Below are positions 52,573 through 62,480 of a stretch of 64,000 nucleotides of DNA, one piece after another (within the stretch, counting starts at the first letter, position 1; each line of letters starts with the position of its first letter). Below the pieces are notes generated by a model. It worked only from the letters and a program-made list of their open reading frames with translations. It did not search any database and was not told the origin of the DNA. A program made the translations under genes and the position numbers. The stretch covers positions 1,178,001 to 1,242,000 of the forward strand of contig NZ_OY762426.1 of the NCBI RefSeq assembly GCF_963665675.1, written 5' to 3'. The DNA is from an uncultured Methanolobus sp. (GTDB lineage: Archaea; Halobacteriota; Methanosarcinia; Methanosarcinales; Methanosarcinaceae).

Positions 52573-53313
52573 ATGCTCAGGAGCAGTACAATAAGAATGG
52601 TGCTTATGGCATTACTGTTACTCAGTTGTACTGCCACCAGTGCATATGCCTCAATGTTTGAACTGGAGATTGTACCTATCTCCAAAATCAATGAAGATCC
52701 CACTGTTTATGATAGTACCATGGCATACCGCAGGATAAGTGTCATCGGAAATATCACTGAACTTAATAAACAATCGGCAAGCATTGACGATAACACTTCC
52801 GAACCACTGAGAATTGATATTACAAAGACCGAATTTTTTGAAGGTTTCAATGTCAGCGATGAGATCATGGTAACCGGGGAGTTCGTATATAATCCGCTTG
52901 GAGACGACATACTTACGCCCAGCTATGTTCTTCACTATCCTGTCCGGAATCTGGGACTTGTAAATATAAGTGATGTCATAACAGATCCTGCAAAATATAA
53001 TGGTAAATATCTGATAGTTGCAGGAAATCTCACCAGCGTGGAAATGAGCATGGGAAGATATACTGTACTTGCAGAGGATGAAGAAGGAAACAGCCTTAAA
53101 GTTTTGTACTACGGTTCGACAGAACTTCAGGTTGGTGACCAGGCTAAAATCACAGGACTTTACAACGGAAGAATACTTCACAGCGAAACTATGGGACTGG
53201 ACAAATCCCCACTGTCAATTACCACACTGATACCCGGATTTTCATCCCTTCTTGGAGCAATTGCCATATTATCCATGGCGTTACTTTTAAAATCAAAACG
53301 ACGTAACGACTAG
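52573..53313 (+). CDS. Exported OB-fold-like protein with PGF-type C-terminal anchor
   Basis: The product has 246 residues. A signal peptide (VLMALLLLSCTATSAYA) is followed by two domains with VIGNITELN... and VAGNLTSVE... openings, consistent with OB-like beta barrels. The C terminus is LIPGFSSLLGAIAILSMALLLKSKRRND, a Pro-Gly-Phe motif before a hydrophobic helix and basic end, so archaeosortase anchoring is likely. It ends with TAG, then eight bases later pyrH starts. The role is unknown; its position between asd and pyrH looks incidental. Confidence 0.72.
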   Translation: MLRSSTIRMVLMALLLLSCTATSAYASMFELEIVPISKINEDPTVYDSTMAYRRISVIGNITELNKQSASIDDNTSEPLRIDITKTEFFEGFNVSDEIMVTGEFVYNPLGDDILTPSYVLHYPVRNLGLVNISDVITDPAKYNGKYLIVAGNLTSVEMSMGRYTVLAEDEEGNSLKVLYYGSTELQVGDQAKITGLYNGRILHSETMGLDKSPLSITTLIPGFSSLLGAIAILSMALLLKSKRRND

Positions 53314-53321
53314 AGATCATC

Positions 53322-54023
53322 ATGTTAATCGTATTATCAGTCGGTGGATCAATACTGGCAAAAGAACTCAATCCTGACAGTTTTAAGGGATATGCTGATG
53401 CTCTTAAAGAACTTGCAAAAGAGCATGAGGTAGTTATAGTTACAGGCGGCGGTGCTGCTGCAAGGGATTACATAAACATTGCACGGAGTACCGGTGCCAA
53501 CGAAGTTGAATGTGACTATATTGGAATAGACATCACACGCCTCAATGCAAAACTTCTCATTTCTGCACTTGGTGATGCTGCATATCCAGAGCCTCCAAAA
53601 GACTATAAGGAAGCACAGGACAAGCTCTCCTCCGGCAAGATCATTGTAATGGGTGGCGTGATTCCCGGGCAGACCACCGATGCTGTGTCAGCAATTCTTA
53701 CAGAATACCTGAGTGCAAATCTTCTTATAATAGCTACAGCAGTTGACGGAGTATATTCCGCAGACCCACGCAAGGACCCTGATGCTGTAAAGTATGAAAC
53801 AATGACAGCTAAAGAGCTTGTAAACACAGTTATGGTCACAGAGATGAAAGCCGGTTCAAAATCTCCTGTAGACCCCCTTGCAGCAAAAATCATTGAACGC
53901 TGTAACATCGAGACAATTGTAATGGATGGCAGTAATCCACAGGATGTGCTGAAAGTCATTCGCGATGAAAGCGGAAAGACCGATAAAAAAGCTGTTTATT
54001 TAGGTACAAGGATCATTAACTGA
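53322..54023 (+). CDS. pyrH: UMP kinase (archaeal PyrH)
   Basis: The protein has 233 residues in the amino-acid-kinase fold. It opens MLIVLSVGGSIL, and VIVTGGGAAARDYI follows near residue 38. MGGVIPGQTTDAVSAILTEYL near 110 binds UMP. TAVDGVYSADPRKDPDA and the late SPVDPLAAKIIERCNI complete the family pattern. It phosphorylates UMP to UDP. It follows the exported protein closely and is the last gene of the asd cluster. Confidence 0.95.
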   Translation: MLIVLSVGGSILAKELNPDSFKGYADALKELAKEHEVVIVTGGGAAARDYINIARSTGANEVECDYIGIDITRLNAKLLISALGDAAYPEPPKDYKEAQDKLSSGKIIVMGGVIPGQTTDAVSAILTEYLSANLLIIATAVDGVYSADPRKDPDAVKYETMTAKELVNTVMVTEMKAGSKSPVDPLAAKIIERCNIETIVMDGSNPQDVLKVIRDESGKTDKKAVYLGTRIIN

Positions 54024-54071
54024 TCCTTCTCTTTTAACTTGGAATTAAAAGTACAAAAGTAGTTAAAGTGG

Positions 54072-54371
54072 CTAGTTGTAAGCCACAAGATATTCAACGG
54101 TTTCTTCCTTACAGGAAGTAACCTCTTTTAATTTGTCATTGGATTGCTTAAGAGTCTCAATGGTCTTTTCGAACTTTGCCATTTGCTCTTTTGCCTTTCG
54201 GACCTTTTCATTCTCAACTTCCAGTTTTTCCATGAGTGCTTTGCGCTGTTCCTCAGGAATATCTGCGTTGTTAATCTGCTGCTGGTAATTTAAAGAGAGT
54301 TTTACGTACTTACGAAACATCTCATTCATGACGCCAAGGTCATTTTCCAGTTCTTCAATTGTTTTTGCCAT
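54072..54371 (-). CDS. Small coiled-coil protein
   Basis: The product has 99 residues, almost entirely a predicted coiled coil with heptads (LENDLGVMNEMFRKYVKLSLNYQQQI, then KLEVENEKVRKAKEQMAKFEKTIETLKQSNDKL), broken by a proline turn (NADIPEEQ). Highly charged and cytoplasmic. Prefoldin-like length but without its beta hairpin, so the family is unknown. It ends with TAG. It converges on pyrH. Confidence 0.65.
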   Translation of the reverse strand: MAKTIEELENDLGVMNEMFRKYVKLSLNYQQQINNADIPEEQRKALMEKLEVENEKVRKAKEQMAKFEKTIETLKQSNDKLKEVTSCKEETVEYLVAYN

Positions 54372-54603
54372 ACGAGTTCACACTCCTTTAACTTAACTTT
54401 GACTAAAGGTCCGTTTTTTGATTAACTCTACAGCCCGATATGCCACAAGTTTACACGTAGAGGGAGCAGTTACTAATATATAAAAATATCTATTCTAAAG
54501 CATCTAATCATCATTATGAGAATGAGAGAGATAAAAGAATAAAAACAATATCAAATAAGCAAAAAAAAGAAAAAGAGAGAAAAATGAATAAGAAAAAGAA
54601 GAA

Positions 54604-55122
54604 TCACATTTCAGACAACTGAAAAGTCGTTATACCCGGATTGGCAGCAATTTTTGCCATGATCTCTTCCTTGCAGGAATCCGAAATATTATCAAATGCT
54701 TCATCCTTTTCAAGGAAATCAACTATAGGAACATTGTCCGGAATTTCAACAACATCATAACCGTTTATCCTGAACATTGTTTCAAGAACATCGATCTTTT
54801 CATCCCTCTGGCCTTCGCTTACAAGCTCGATTGCCATATTCTTACTGAGTTTATTGTATTCCTCACAGTCCTCAAATACAGCAAGACCTGCATCCATGCT
54901 GTCAGCTGCTGCAAAAATGTGGAGGAGACATGCATTTCCCTCTTCAAACATGTCCCCAATTGCTTTCATGCCTTCAAGAAATCCCTTATCTATAATTTCG
55001 TTTATGTCGTAACCCAATTCAAGGGCTTCATTTGCTGCTTTTTCTGCGCCTTTCTCATCAAAATCCAGTATGGATCTTTTTGCTTCATCTATAAGTTGCG
55101 TAATTGTTTTTCCCTGAGACAA
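54604..55122 (-). CDS. Corrinoid-protein-like (B12-binding fold) protein lacking the cobalt-ligand motif
   Basis: The product has 172 residues. The N-terminal helical cap matches methyltransferase corrinoid proteins (IIDKGFLEGMKAIGDMFEEGNACLLHIFAAADSMDAGL). A Rossmann-like part follows with LETMFRINGYDVVEIPDNVPIVDFLE. The Asp-x-His-x-x-Gly motif whose His ligates cobalt would fall at SEGQRDEKID; both the His and Gly are absent. The C terminus is about 40 residues shorter than MtmC/MttC. It probably does not carry methylcobamide the usual way and may be a regulator or decoy. It stands alone. Confidence 0.75.
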   Translation of the reverse strand: MSQGKTITQLIDEAKRSILDFDEKGAEKAANEALELGYDINEIIDKGFLEGMKAIGDMFEEGNACLLHIFAAADSMDAGLAVFEDCEEYNKLSKNMAIELVSEGQRDEKIDVLETMFRINGYDVVEIPDNVPIVDFLEKDEAFDNISDSCKEEIMAKIAANPGITTFQLSEM

Positions 55123-55399
55123 ATTATCATCCCTTTGATTGAATTAGCACATACTAAATTGATCACTTCAGTGCAATTTAGTCACAATTTTGACAATTTT
55201 AGCATCGTATATAAACTCATCGAGTAAATAGCAGCAATCTGTCATGAATTTACATAATAAAATAAAAATATCACAAATAATTACAGAATGAGTATTTTTG
55301 GCAAAAAAACATAAAAGAACAGATAATATCGTCAATCAGAATATGATTGCAGAATAAAAATAGATTAATATTGCATCCATAGAGGATGCAAAATAAAAA

Positions 55400-56527
55400 T
55401 TATTTTCCAAGGACTATCCTTGCGATATCACTGCCAACATCAGAAGTTCCTGCTGACCCGCCCATATCGTAGGTCTGGACCTTTGCTTCACTTATGTTGG
55501 TCTCAATTGCAGAAACAATAGCATCTGCAGCTTCCTTTTCACCCATCTGTTCAATGAGCATTGCGCCTGCCCAGATTGTTGCGATAGGATTGACCTTGTT
55601 CTGGCCCTTGTACTTTGGTGCTGAACCGTGGATCGGCTCAAACATACTTGTACCTTCAGGGTTGATGTTTCCTCCAGGTGCAAGTCCAAGACCGCCCTGT
55701 ACCATTGCACCAAGATCTGTGATGATGTCACCGAACATATTTGGTGTTACAACGACATCGAACCACTCAGGGTTCTTGACAAACCACATGGTCATTGCAT
55801 CAACATAATTGAAGTCTGTAGTGACGTCAGGATGCTTTGCAGCAACTGCATTGAACTCCTCCCTCCAGAATCCGTATATGTCTGAAAGAACGTTTGCCTT
55901 ATCAACTGATGAAACATGCTTGTCACTGTTTTCTGCAAGGTCGAATGCATAATTGATAACTCTCTGCGTACCTTCCTTTGAGATCATACCGATCTGGTAG
56001 CCAATCTCCTCACTGTCAGTCTCGATATCAAGGCCGAACTTTGCGTTGTAAAGTGTCCTGTGAACCTCAAGCATATCCTTGCTTGCACCTGACTTTGCAC
56101 GGCCGCCAATGCCGATGTAGAAGTCTTCGGTGTTTTCCCTGACAACTGTAAAGTCAATATCTGCAGGAGTCTTGTCCTTGATCGGGCACCATACACCATC
56201 GAGAAGCTTAATTGGACGGAGGTTGATGTACTGGTCAAAGTAGAACCTTGCAGCAAGCAGGATACCTTTTTCAAGTACTCCTGGCGCGATCCTGTCATCT
56301 CCGATTGAACCAAGGTAGATTCCTTTGTAACCTGAAAGCTCTTTCAGGGAATCCTCGGAAATAAGTTCCCCGGTTTCAAGATAGTGGTCTGCTCCGTGTG
56401 GGAACTCCACCCAGTCAACATCAAATCCGAATTTTTCACCAGCAGCATCGATAACCTTACGTCCTTCTGCTATGATCTCAGGTCCGATACCGTCTCCTGG
56501 TATTACAGGTATTTTGTACTGTGTCAT
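55400..56527 (-). CDS. leuB: 3-isopropylmalate dehydrogenase-type enzyme (LeuB/AksF)
   Basis: The product has 375 residues. It has [13 protein letters not shown] at the N terminus, the [15 protein letters not shown] active-site block near residue 125, [13 protein letters not shown] with the catalytic Lys near 210, and [26 protein letters not shown] with [12 protein letters not shown]. It oxidatively decarboxylates 3-isopropylmalate, or longer homologues if it acts in the coenzyme B (AksF) pathway. It follows the dehydratase small subunit gene by 52 bp, so the two consecutive steps are coexpressed. Sequence alone cannot separate LeuB from AksF. Confidence 0.9.
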   Translation of the reverse strand: MTQYKIPVIPGDGIGPEIIAEGRKVIDAAGEKFGFDVDWVEFPHGADHYLETGELISEDSLKELSGYKGIYLGSIGDDRIAPGVLEKGILLAARFYFDQYINLRPIKLLDGVWCPIKDKTPADIDFTVVRENTEDFYIGIGGRAKSGASKDMLEVHRTLYNAKFGLDIETDSEEIGYQIGMISKEGTQRVINYAFDLAENSDKHVSSVDKANVLSDIYGFWREEFNAVAAKHPDVTTDFNYVDAMTMWFVKNPEWFDVVVTPNMFGDIITDLGAMVQGGLGLAPGGNINPEGTSMFEPIHGSAPKYKGQNKVNPIATIWAGAMLIEQMGEKEAADAIVSAIETNISEAKVQTYDMGGSAGTSDVGSDIARIVLGK

Positions 56528-56579
56528 GATAACCTATCCGTGTTATTTTGATAATTTATTGTAAGATGGTCTGGACAGA

Positions 56580-57059
56580 TCAGATAATCTGCCTTGTGTA
56601 TTCGATAAGTCCACCGGCATCCATTATACCTCTGACAAATTCAGGCAGAGGTGTTGCCTGGTACTCTTCGCCCTTTGTTACGTTCCTGATAAGTCCTGAT
56701 GCGAAGTCAACATCAAGCTCATCACCGTCATCTATTTTATCGGTTTCAGGGCACTCGAGAAGTGCAACGCCGATGTTAATAGAATTCCTGAAAAATATAC
56801 GTGCAAAGGACTTTGCGATCACACAGTTAATTTTTGTTCCTTTAAGTGCTATTGGTGCGTGTTCTCTTGATGAACCGCATCCGAAATTATTACCGGCAAC
56901 AATAATGTCACCTTCTTTTACATCTGTAGGGAATTCAGGTCTTACACCTTCAAAAGCATGTGCTGCAAGCTCCTCAGAGGTATTCATAATAAGATACCTT
57001 CCTGGAATTACAGCATCAGTATCAACATCGTCTCCGAATTTCCAGACTCTTCCGCTCAT
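56580..57059 (-). CDS. leuD: 3-isopropylmalate/homoaconitate dehydratase small subunit
   Basis: The product has 159 residues, the normal small-subunit length. It opens WKFGDDVDTDAVIPGRYLIM, has NFGCGSSREHAPIAL near residue 58 and IAKSFARIFFRNSINIGV near 78. In this family the residues after Tyr-Leu help set the substrate: Arg-Thr marks homoaconitase, and Ile-Met here suggests the isopropylmalate enzyme. It pairs with a large subunit encoded elsewhere. It lies immediately upstream of the dehydrogenase gene. Confidence 0.9.
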   Translation of the reverse strand: MSGRVWKFGDDVDTDAVIPGRYLIMNTSEELAAHAFEGVRPEFPTDVKEGDIIVAGNNFGCGSSREHAPIALKGTKINCVIAKSFARIFFRNSINIGVALLECPETDKIDDGDELDVDFASGLIRNVTKGEEYQATPLPEFVRGIMDAGGLIEYTRQII

Positions 57060-57246
57060 ATTTACACCTAATTAGTATTAATCGATAATTATCATTAATG
57101 AACTTGAAACTATACCATAGATATCATCATACTAAATAATACTACTGGAAAAAGCAATGCTTTTGAAAAAGTATATAGAGTAGGCTTAACCCTCAAAAAC
57201 AGGCAAACAAGAAATCATTAATAATAGCAAGCCTAAGTAAAAGGAG

Positions 57247-57690
57247 ATGGTAAGCAAAAAGGATGAAATTATTCTATCCATACTGCAACAGGGAGCCAGA
57301 ACACCGATATCAGAGATCGCAAAAGAAGTTGATCTCAGTGAGAATGGTGTCAGGTACAGGCTGGAAAAACTGGAAGATGAAGGGTACATCAAGAATTACA
57401 CTGTCTTACTAAATCCCAGGAAGTTCGGAAAGGGAACTTTTGCTATATTTAATCTGGAAATGGAACCTAAAAAGACAAAAGAAAGCCTTAATAAACTCAT
57501 AGAAATCGATGAATTCATTAAAATATACCAGACAACCGGCCAATACTCCATCAAAGCTTTTGGCCTTTTCAACAATGAAGAAGAAATGACAAATTTCATA
57601 AACAACCGGCTTCTCTATGAAATCCCGGTACAGAATTATAGTATCGAGATTATTACAAAAAATATCAAGGACAGCATATATCACATCTGA
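57247..57690 (+). CDS. Lrp/AsnC-family transcriptional regulator
   Basis: The product has 147 residues. The N-terminal helix-turn-helix reads ILQQGARTPISEIAKEVDLSENGVRYRLEKLEDEGYI. The C-terminal half is the ligand-binding RAM domain (FAIFNLEMEP..., IYQTTGQYSIKAFGLFNNEEEMTNFINNRL). Members sense amino acids and often regulate nearby genes. It is divergent from the leuD-leuB pair, so these may be its targets. An AAAGGAG directly abuts the ATG with no spacer, which is odd for Shine-Dalgarno use. Its end overlaps the end of ablB. Confidence 0.9.
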   Translation: MVSKKDEIILSILQQGARTPISEIAKEVDLSENGVRYRLEKLEDEGYIKNYTVLLNPRKFGKGTFAIFNLEMEPKKTKESLNKLIEIDEFIKIYQTTGQYSIKAFGLFNNEEEMTNFINNRLLYEIPVQNYSIEIITKNIKDSIYHI

Positions 57691-58523
57691 TCTAGTCTTT
57701 TGTACCAGATGTTCATGCTTTCAATTGAACCGGAAATATTAGTGTTATTCACAAGGGTTCCTGCATATGAATATGAACTGCGTGAGAAAACCGTGTTCAT
57801 TCCATAAGACCTCGCCCTTGCAATCGTATAAGCGGTTATGATTTCCATTTCACGCATCTTTGTTTCCATCTTTCTCAAAAGATAATAGGAATAACCTCTG
57901 CCACGATAATCCGGCAATGTTGCAAAATCAGTCATCTCAACATTACTGTTCTCAGCATCCATTTCACAGGATGCCAGGGCAACAATTTTGCCAGCTTTCC
58001 TTATTCCAAAATAAATCAGGTTTTCCTGCATGGTCTGTAGAAGATATTCAGGGTCCTGTATTGGGAATGGATAACTTGGAAAAACCAGGTCATATATCGT
58101 TGCCATTTCCAAAACGTCTTTTTCACTGCAAATAAAACACTCTTCATCACTTGAAAGTTCTACTTCCCTGGAACTATTGAGCTTAGATAAAGCAGTACTG
58201 ATGACTGCTTCAACATCATCCGGTGTTTGTTCCTTCTCACGTTCATCAGAAAGGAACTTTGCCATGAAGCAAACACCTTCATGTCCGTTATACATCCCTG
58301 GCACATAGGCTTCTTCAACATGGCCTGTTTCCTGGAAATGATTCTTTGCAGAGGAAGGGATCTTGGAGAATATCTTCGAATATCCATTCGTTTCTGCTAT
58401 TTCCTCTACTTTTGCAGGTACTTCTGCAAAATCATCAGGCGATAGCTTCATCAGGTAAACACGGTCATTGAAAGGACCGTGCTGTATGATCGAATTATTG
58501 ATCTTAAGGATCTGATCACTCAA
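57681..58523 (-). CDS. ablB: Beta-lysine N6-acetyltransferase
   Basis: The product has about 280 residues. The N-terminal half ([19 protein letters not shown]) is the AblB-specific part. The C-terminal half is a GNAT domain with [24 protein letters not shown] as the acetyl-CoA loop. It acetylates beta-lysine to N-epsilon-acetyl-beta-lysine, a compatible solute made under salt stress. The frame is open to an ATG at 58562 inside ablA. A TTG at 58523, preceded by AAGGAACG and overlapping the ablA stop, fits the AblB N terminus better. Clearly cotranscribed with ablA. Confidence 0.9.
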   Translation of the reverse strand: MSDQILKINNSIIQHGPFNDRVYLMKLSPDDFAEVPAKVEEIAETNGYSKIFSKIPSSAKNHFQETGHVEEAYVPGMYNGHEGVCFMAKFLSDEREKEQTPDDVEAVISTALSKLNSSREVELSSDEECFICSEKDVLEMATIYDLVFPSYPFPIQDPEYLLQTMQENLIYFGIRKAGKIVALASCEMDAENSNVEMTDFATLPDYRGRGYSYYLLRKMETKMREMEIITAYTIARARSYGMNTVFSRSSYSYAGTLVNNTNISGSIESMNIWYKRLDQM

Positions 58524-59829
58524 CGTTCCTTCTCTCCATGCGTTCAGTATCTTCAGGTACAAGACTCAGTGCATCGTCAAAATCAGAAAGCAGTTTTGCA
58601 ATTCCTACTGATCTGAATTCCTTGGCTTCGTCCAGTTTTAGCTGCAAAGCACAGTCATCGCATTTCCTGTCGCAATAAACCGCCTCGTAGGAATCCGGCT
58701 CCTTGTAGGAAGTAATGACTCCCTCGTAATTCCTGAGAATTACTTTGTTGGTTGACCAGGAGATCAGGTAATTTGGCATTACCGGTATTTTTCCTCCGCC
58801 ACCCGGTGCATCAATTACATAGGAAGGAACTGCAAAACCGCTTGTGTGACCGATGAGATTCTCCATTATCTCTATACCTTTACCCACAGATGTCCTGAAA
58901 TGGGTCAGGCCTTCGGAAAGGTCACACTGATAAAGGTAATACGGTCGTACACGGTTTTCAACAAGTTTGTGGAAGAGTTTCTTCAGAATCCTGTAACAAT
59001 CATTCACACCTGCAAGCAGTACAGTCTGGTTACCCAGTGGAATACCTGCATCGGCAAGCTTTCTGAGTGCCTGTTTAGAAGAAGCTGTAACTTCACGGGG
59101 ATGGTTGAAATGAGTGTTAAGCCATACAGGATGGTGTTTCTTCAGGACTTCTACAAGATTGTCTGTTATTCTGTAAGGTAAAACCACCGGCATTCTGCTG
59201 CCTATTCTTATGACCTCAACATGAGGGATTGCGCGTAGTTCTGTAAGTATCCAGTCCAGATACTCATCTGAAAGCATCAAAGGATCTCCTCCTGACAAAA
59301 GAACATCCCTTACCTGCGGATTGTTTGCTATGTACTCTATACCCTGAAGAACTTCATCTTTTTCCGGAATCGAATCTATATCGCCTACTTTTCGTTTTCT
59401 TGTGCAGTGCCTGCAATACATAGAACATACATTGCTGATATGGAAAAGCACCCTGTCAGGATACCTGTGTGTAATTCCCGGCACCGGGCTGTCATGGTCT
59501 TCACTCAGCGGATCTTCCATTTCATCACAGGCAACAATGAGTTCCTGCGGGGAAGGGAAAGATTGCATGAAAATAGGGTCATTTCTGAAATCCTCAACTT
59601 CTATGAGAGAAAGATAATAAGGAGTAATGGACAATGGGAATTTTTCAAGTGTCCTTAGTAGGGCCTCTCTCTCTTCGCCCTCAAACTTAATGTCAAGAAG
59701 TGTCTCAAATGTATCGATGTCATTTACTGAATGCCTTAATTGCCACTTCCAGTCACTCCATTTAGCAAGAGGTTCTTCAGAGTCGATTCTATCTACTATA
59801 TTTTGCTGCCGGCGTTTGTAAGATTGCAT
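58516..59829 (-). CDS. ablA: Lysine 2,3-aminomutase
   Basis: From ATG 59829 the product has 437 residues. The radical SAM motif [12 protein letters not shown] lies near residue 135, SGGDPLML near 178, and the PLP Lys region near [22 protein letters not shown]. The C-terminal [12 protein letters not shown] supplies zinc-type cysteines. The enzyme converts L-lysine to beta-lysine, the first step of acetyl-beta-lysine synthesis. It overlaps ablB. The pair is typical of halotolerant methanogens. The frame extends 18 codons upstream, but 59829 fits the family start. Confidence 0.95.
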   Translation of the reverse strand: MQSYKRRQQNIVDRIDSEEPLAKWSDWKWQLRHSVNDIDTFETLLDIKFEGEEREALLRTLEKFPLSITPYYLSLIEVEDFRNDPIFMQSFPSPQELIVACDEMEDPLSEDHDSPVPGITHRYPDRVLFHISNVCSMYCRHCTRKRKVGDIDSIPEKDEVLQGIEYIANNPQVRDVLLSGGDPLMLSDEYLDWILTELRAIPHVEVIRIGSRMPVVLPYRITDNLVEVLKKHHPVWLNTHFNHPREVTASSKQALRKLADAGIPLGNQTVLLAGVNDCYRILKKLFHKLVENRVRPYYLYQCDLSEGLTHFRTSVGKGIEIMENLIGHTSGFAVPSYVIDAPGGGGKIPVMPNYLISWSTNKVILRNYEGVITSYKEPDSYEAVYCDRKCDDCALQLKLDEAKEFRSVGIAKLLSDFDDALSLVPEDTERMERRNVE

Positions 59830-59954
59830 CAAATCACTTAATAATATATGAATCTGCAGAAGAGAGTTGAAAACAGAACACACTGAACTGGTTTTTGTCC
59901 GAAGTATATGAATAGGTCACAAACATAATTCAGCGCTGATCTTCTGCATGCGTA

Positions 59955-60735
59955 TCAATTCTGATACCAAGTAATCATTTTAGACATTATATAATTTGTT
60001 TGAGATATCAGATAAATAGTTGTCTCCTTTTTGCAGAATCCGCAGAATATACTTTCCGAAATTATCGAAGGATAATCTCCGCCGTGCCAGCTAAGGCGAG
60101 GACGCATACGGATAATATGCGCTGCCTCAGTATTGTCATCTACAAAAAATGCGATTCCCTTCTCAGAACCCATTTTCATTATTGAATCTCCTATATTATC
60201 TTTCATATAGGTTGGCCTGACAGATCCAAGGACATTTATATCATTCTGGGACGTGAGCCTGTGGCATATAACAAGATCAGACTGTGAAACTACATAGGGA
60301 TGAATAGACGCAGGACGCTGTGTTGCAAGTACAAGAGAAAGACCGGGTTAGCGTCCTTGTTTGGTACAAAAACATCGATATCAAATGAGGTCGGTTTAAG
60401 CCCCCATTTTAGGATTTCTTCTTTCTGGGCCTCGTTAGCTTTCCCAAGAGTCCAGAAAATATCCATTGTATCAATAACAACTGAAGACACACCTTTTTAA
60501 GTCTCACCGGGAAGCATCATCAGACCTTCCATGAGAACTGCCGTTGTGTAGGATTTGCCATATCCTCTTTTACCTGCAATAAACACTGCATGAGGTTTGT
60601 TTAATCCAGTGATACATGTGAACCGGAAGAGCTATCACGTGCAAGACACTTTCCCATGTAAAAAAGGACATCTTCGCCATTTCCACCAAGGATATATTGC
60701 TGCTTTGAAACACCTGCATTGAATGATTCTGACAT
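59955..60735 (-). pseudogene. Degraded HerA/DUF87-type ATPase gene
   Basis: Read on the reverse strand from ATG 60735, the frame starts MSESFNAGVSKQQYILGG and LARDSSGSHVSLD, then a stop. The Walker A AGKRGYGKSYTTAVLMEGL is intact but in another frame. A stop follows, then VVIDTMDIFWTLGKANEAQ and a further frame with VRPTYMKDNIGDSIMKMGSEKGIAFFVDDN. The order is that of a HerA-like ATPase, but a large central part, including Walker B, is missing. At least three frame breaks and a deletion make it a clear pseudogene. Confidence 0.72.
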
Positions 60736-61014
60736 AGAGGAGTGCAAAAATGGTGACAATATATAGTATTTATGATTTCATCTTAAAATGTAAAATGCTG
60801 CACTCCAGAAGATTAAAATGAATAGCAAGAGACATTCAATAATAAAAGAGTTTCATTATTTTAATTAATAAAGTATTTATAGGGACATCAATATGTAGGT
60901 GAACGAGGAATCTCCGTCATCACATCATTCCCCTCTGATGCATTGATTATTTTTTAGTGTATCATACCCCAAACTTCACCCAAACCATCATTATGCGAGG
61001 TTCCTCATTCCTTT

Positions 61015-62448
61015 TCACAAATTGTTTTCCACATGAGTTAGTATGCCTCTTGCTGCCAGAATTCCTGTAGCTGAGGAGTTTATCAGGTCGCGTGACAAAC
61101 CTGCGCCATCGCCTGCAACGAACAGGCTTTCAATGTTAGTCTGCATGGTTTTGTCCACATCGATTTTCAGGGAATAGAACTTTACTTCCGGAGCATAGAG
61201 AAGAGTGCAATCCGAATCCACTCCGGGGATTATCATGTTAAGGACTTCGAGCCCCTCCATGATATCCGTAACGATCCTGTAGGGCAATGCCATGGATATA
61301 TCACCGGGAGTTATGTCGGTAAGAGTATTGTTGACAGCATTTCTGCTAATGCTCTCAGTAGTTGACCTGCGCCCTCTTTTAAGGTCACCAAGCCTTTGCA
61401 GCACAGGTTTTCCGCCACCGATAGTTGTTGCAAGTTTTGCCACTGACCTCGCATATTTGATCGTGTTTTCCATGGGTCTTGTCAATCCCACATGCACAAG
61501 AAAAGCAAAGTTGGTATTATCGGACTCTTTACTGTGCATGGAATGACCATTTGTAGCAACAAAACCTTCATACTCCTCCTTTACCACAAAACCATGTTCA
61601 TTGGTACAGAAGGTTCTTACAAAGTCATCATGCCCCTTGGTAAATATGTGGAATTTCGGATCATGATTTATCTTTGTTACAGGATCCATTATTATTGAGG
61701 GAACCTCCACACGAACACCGATATCGACGCCACTATAAGAAAATTTGATGGAATGCTGGTCCACAACATCATTTACCCATTCGTATCCAACCCTCCCCGG
61801 TGCAAGCAAAGTGTAATTTGAACGAATGTTCCTGTCTTCCAGAACCACGCCTTTGCATCTGCCATCTTCAGCAATTATATCTCTCACTTTAGATTCCAGC
61901 AGGAAGGATATACCCTTTGATTCCAGATCGTTCTTCATGCATTTAATGAGCGCAACAGAATTATCCGAACCAATATGACGTTGCTTGATATCTATGAACC
62001 TGGCACCAACTGAGGCTGCCCTGCGTTTTAGCATTTCAGCATCATCTCCTGTTGCAGAAAATATTTTGGTGGTTGCCCCGTATTTAAGGTAGATCCCATC
62101 CACATATTCTACGAGTTCCCATGCCGACCCGACATCACCTGTCTGCTCTGCAAGGTTACCACCTACATCAGGCCTGAGATTAAGGGTTCCGTCAGAGTAA
62201 GCTCCCGCGCCTCCCACTCCACATAATATGGAACACGGGGAACAATGACTGCATGATGAAATCGATGATACACGGCAATGCCTTTCATTGATATCTTTCC
62301 CACCGTCCACAACAAGCACTTCTAATCCTTTTCCGGCAAGTTCGTAGGCTGCGAATAATCCTGCAGGGCCGGCACCTACGATAACAACATCATAATCATA
62401 GCTTGTAGCAGAAATAATATCACTCCATGGTCCCCACAAAAGGACCAT
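61015..62448 (-). CDS. FAD-dependent dehydrogenase (COG2509-type)
   Basis: The product has 477 residues. It has the FAD dinucleotide loop VVIVGAGPAGLFAAYEL near residue 21, a Cys-rich segment CSHCSPCSILCGVGGAGAYSDG near 63 that could hold a metal or act in redox, and SLFVAGDGAGLSRDLINSSATGILAARGI at the C terminus. It belongs to the large family of uncharacterised FAD oxidoreductases. The electron partner is unknown. It is 32 bp downstream of purP on the same strand, so it may share its transcript. Confidence 0.85.
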   Translation of the reverse strand: MVLLWGPWSDIISATSYDYDVVIVGAGPAGLFAAYELAGKGLEVLVVDGGKDINERHCRVSSISSCSHCSPCSILCGVGGAGAYSDGTLNLRPDVGGNLAEQTGDVGSAWELVEYVDGIYLKYGATTKIFSATGDDAEMLKRRAASVGARFIDIKQRHIGSDNSVALIKCMKNDLESKGISFLLESKVRDIIAEDGRCKGVVLEDRNIRSNYTLLAPGRVGYEWVNDVVDQHSIKFSYSGVDIGVRVEVPSIIMDPVTKINHDPKFHIFTKGHDDFVRTFCTNEHGFVVKEEYEGFVATNGHSMHSKESDNTNFAFLVHVGLTRPMENTIKYARSVAKLATTIGGGKPVLQRLGDLKRGRRSTTESISRNAVNNTLTDITPGDISMALPYRIVTDIMEGLEVLNMIIPGVDSDCTLLYAPEVKFYSLKIDVDKTMQTNIESLFVAGDGAGLSRDLINSSATGILAARGILTHVENNL

Positions 62449-62480
62449 AGAATATGATAATATTTACAAAAATAAAAATG

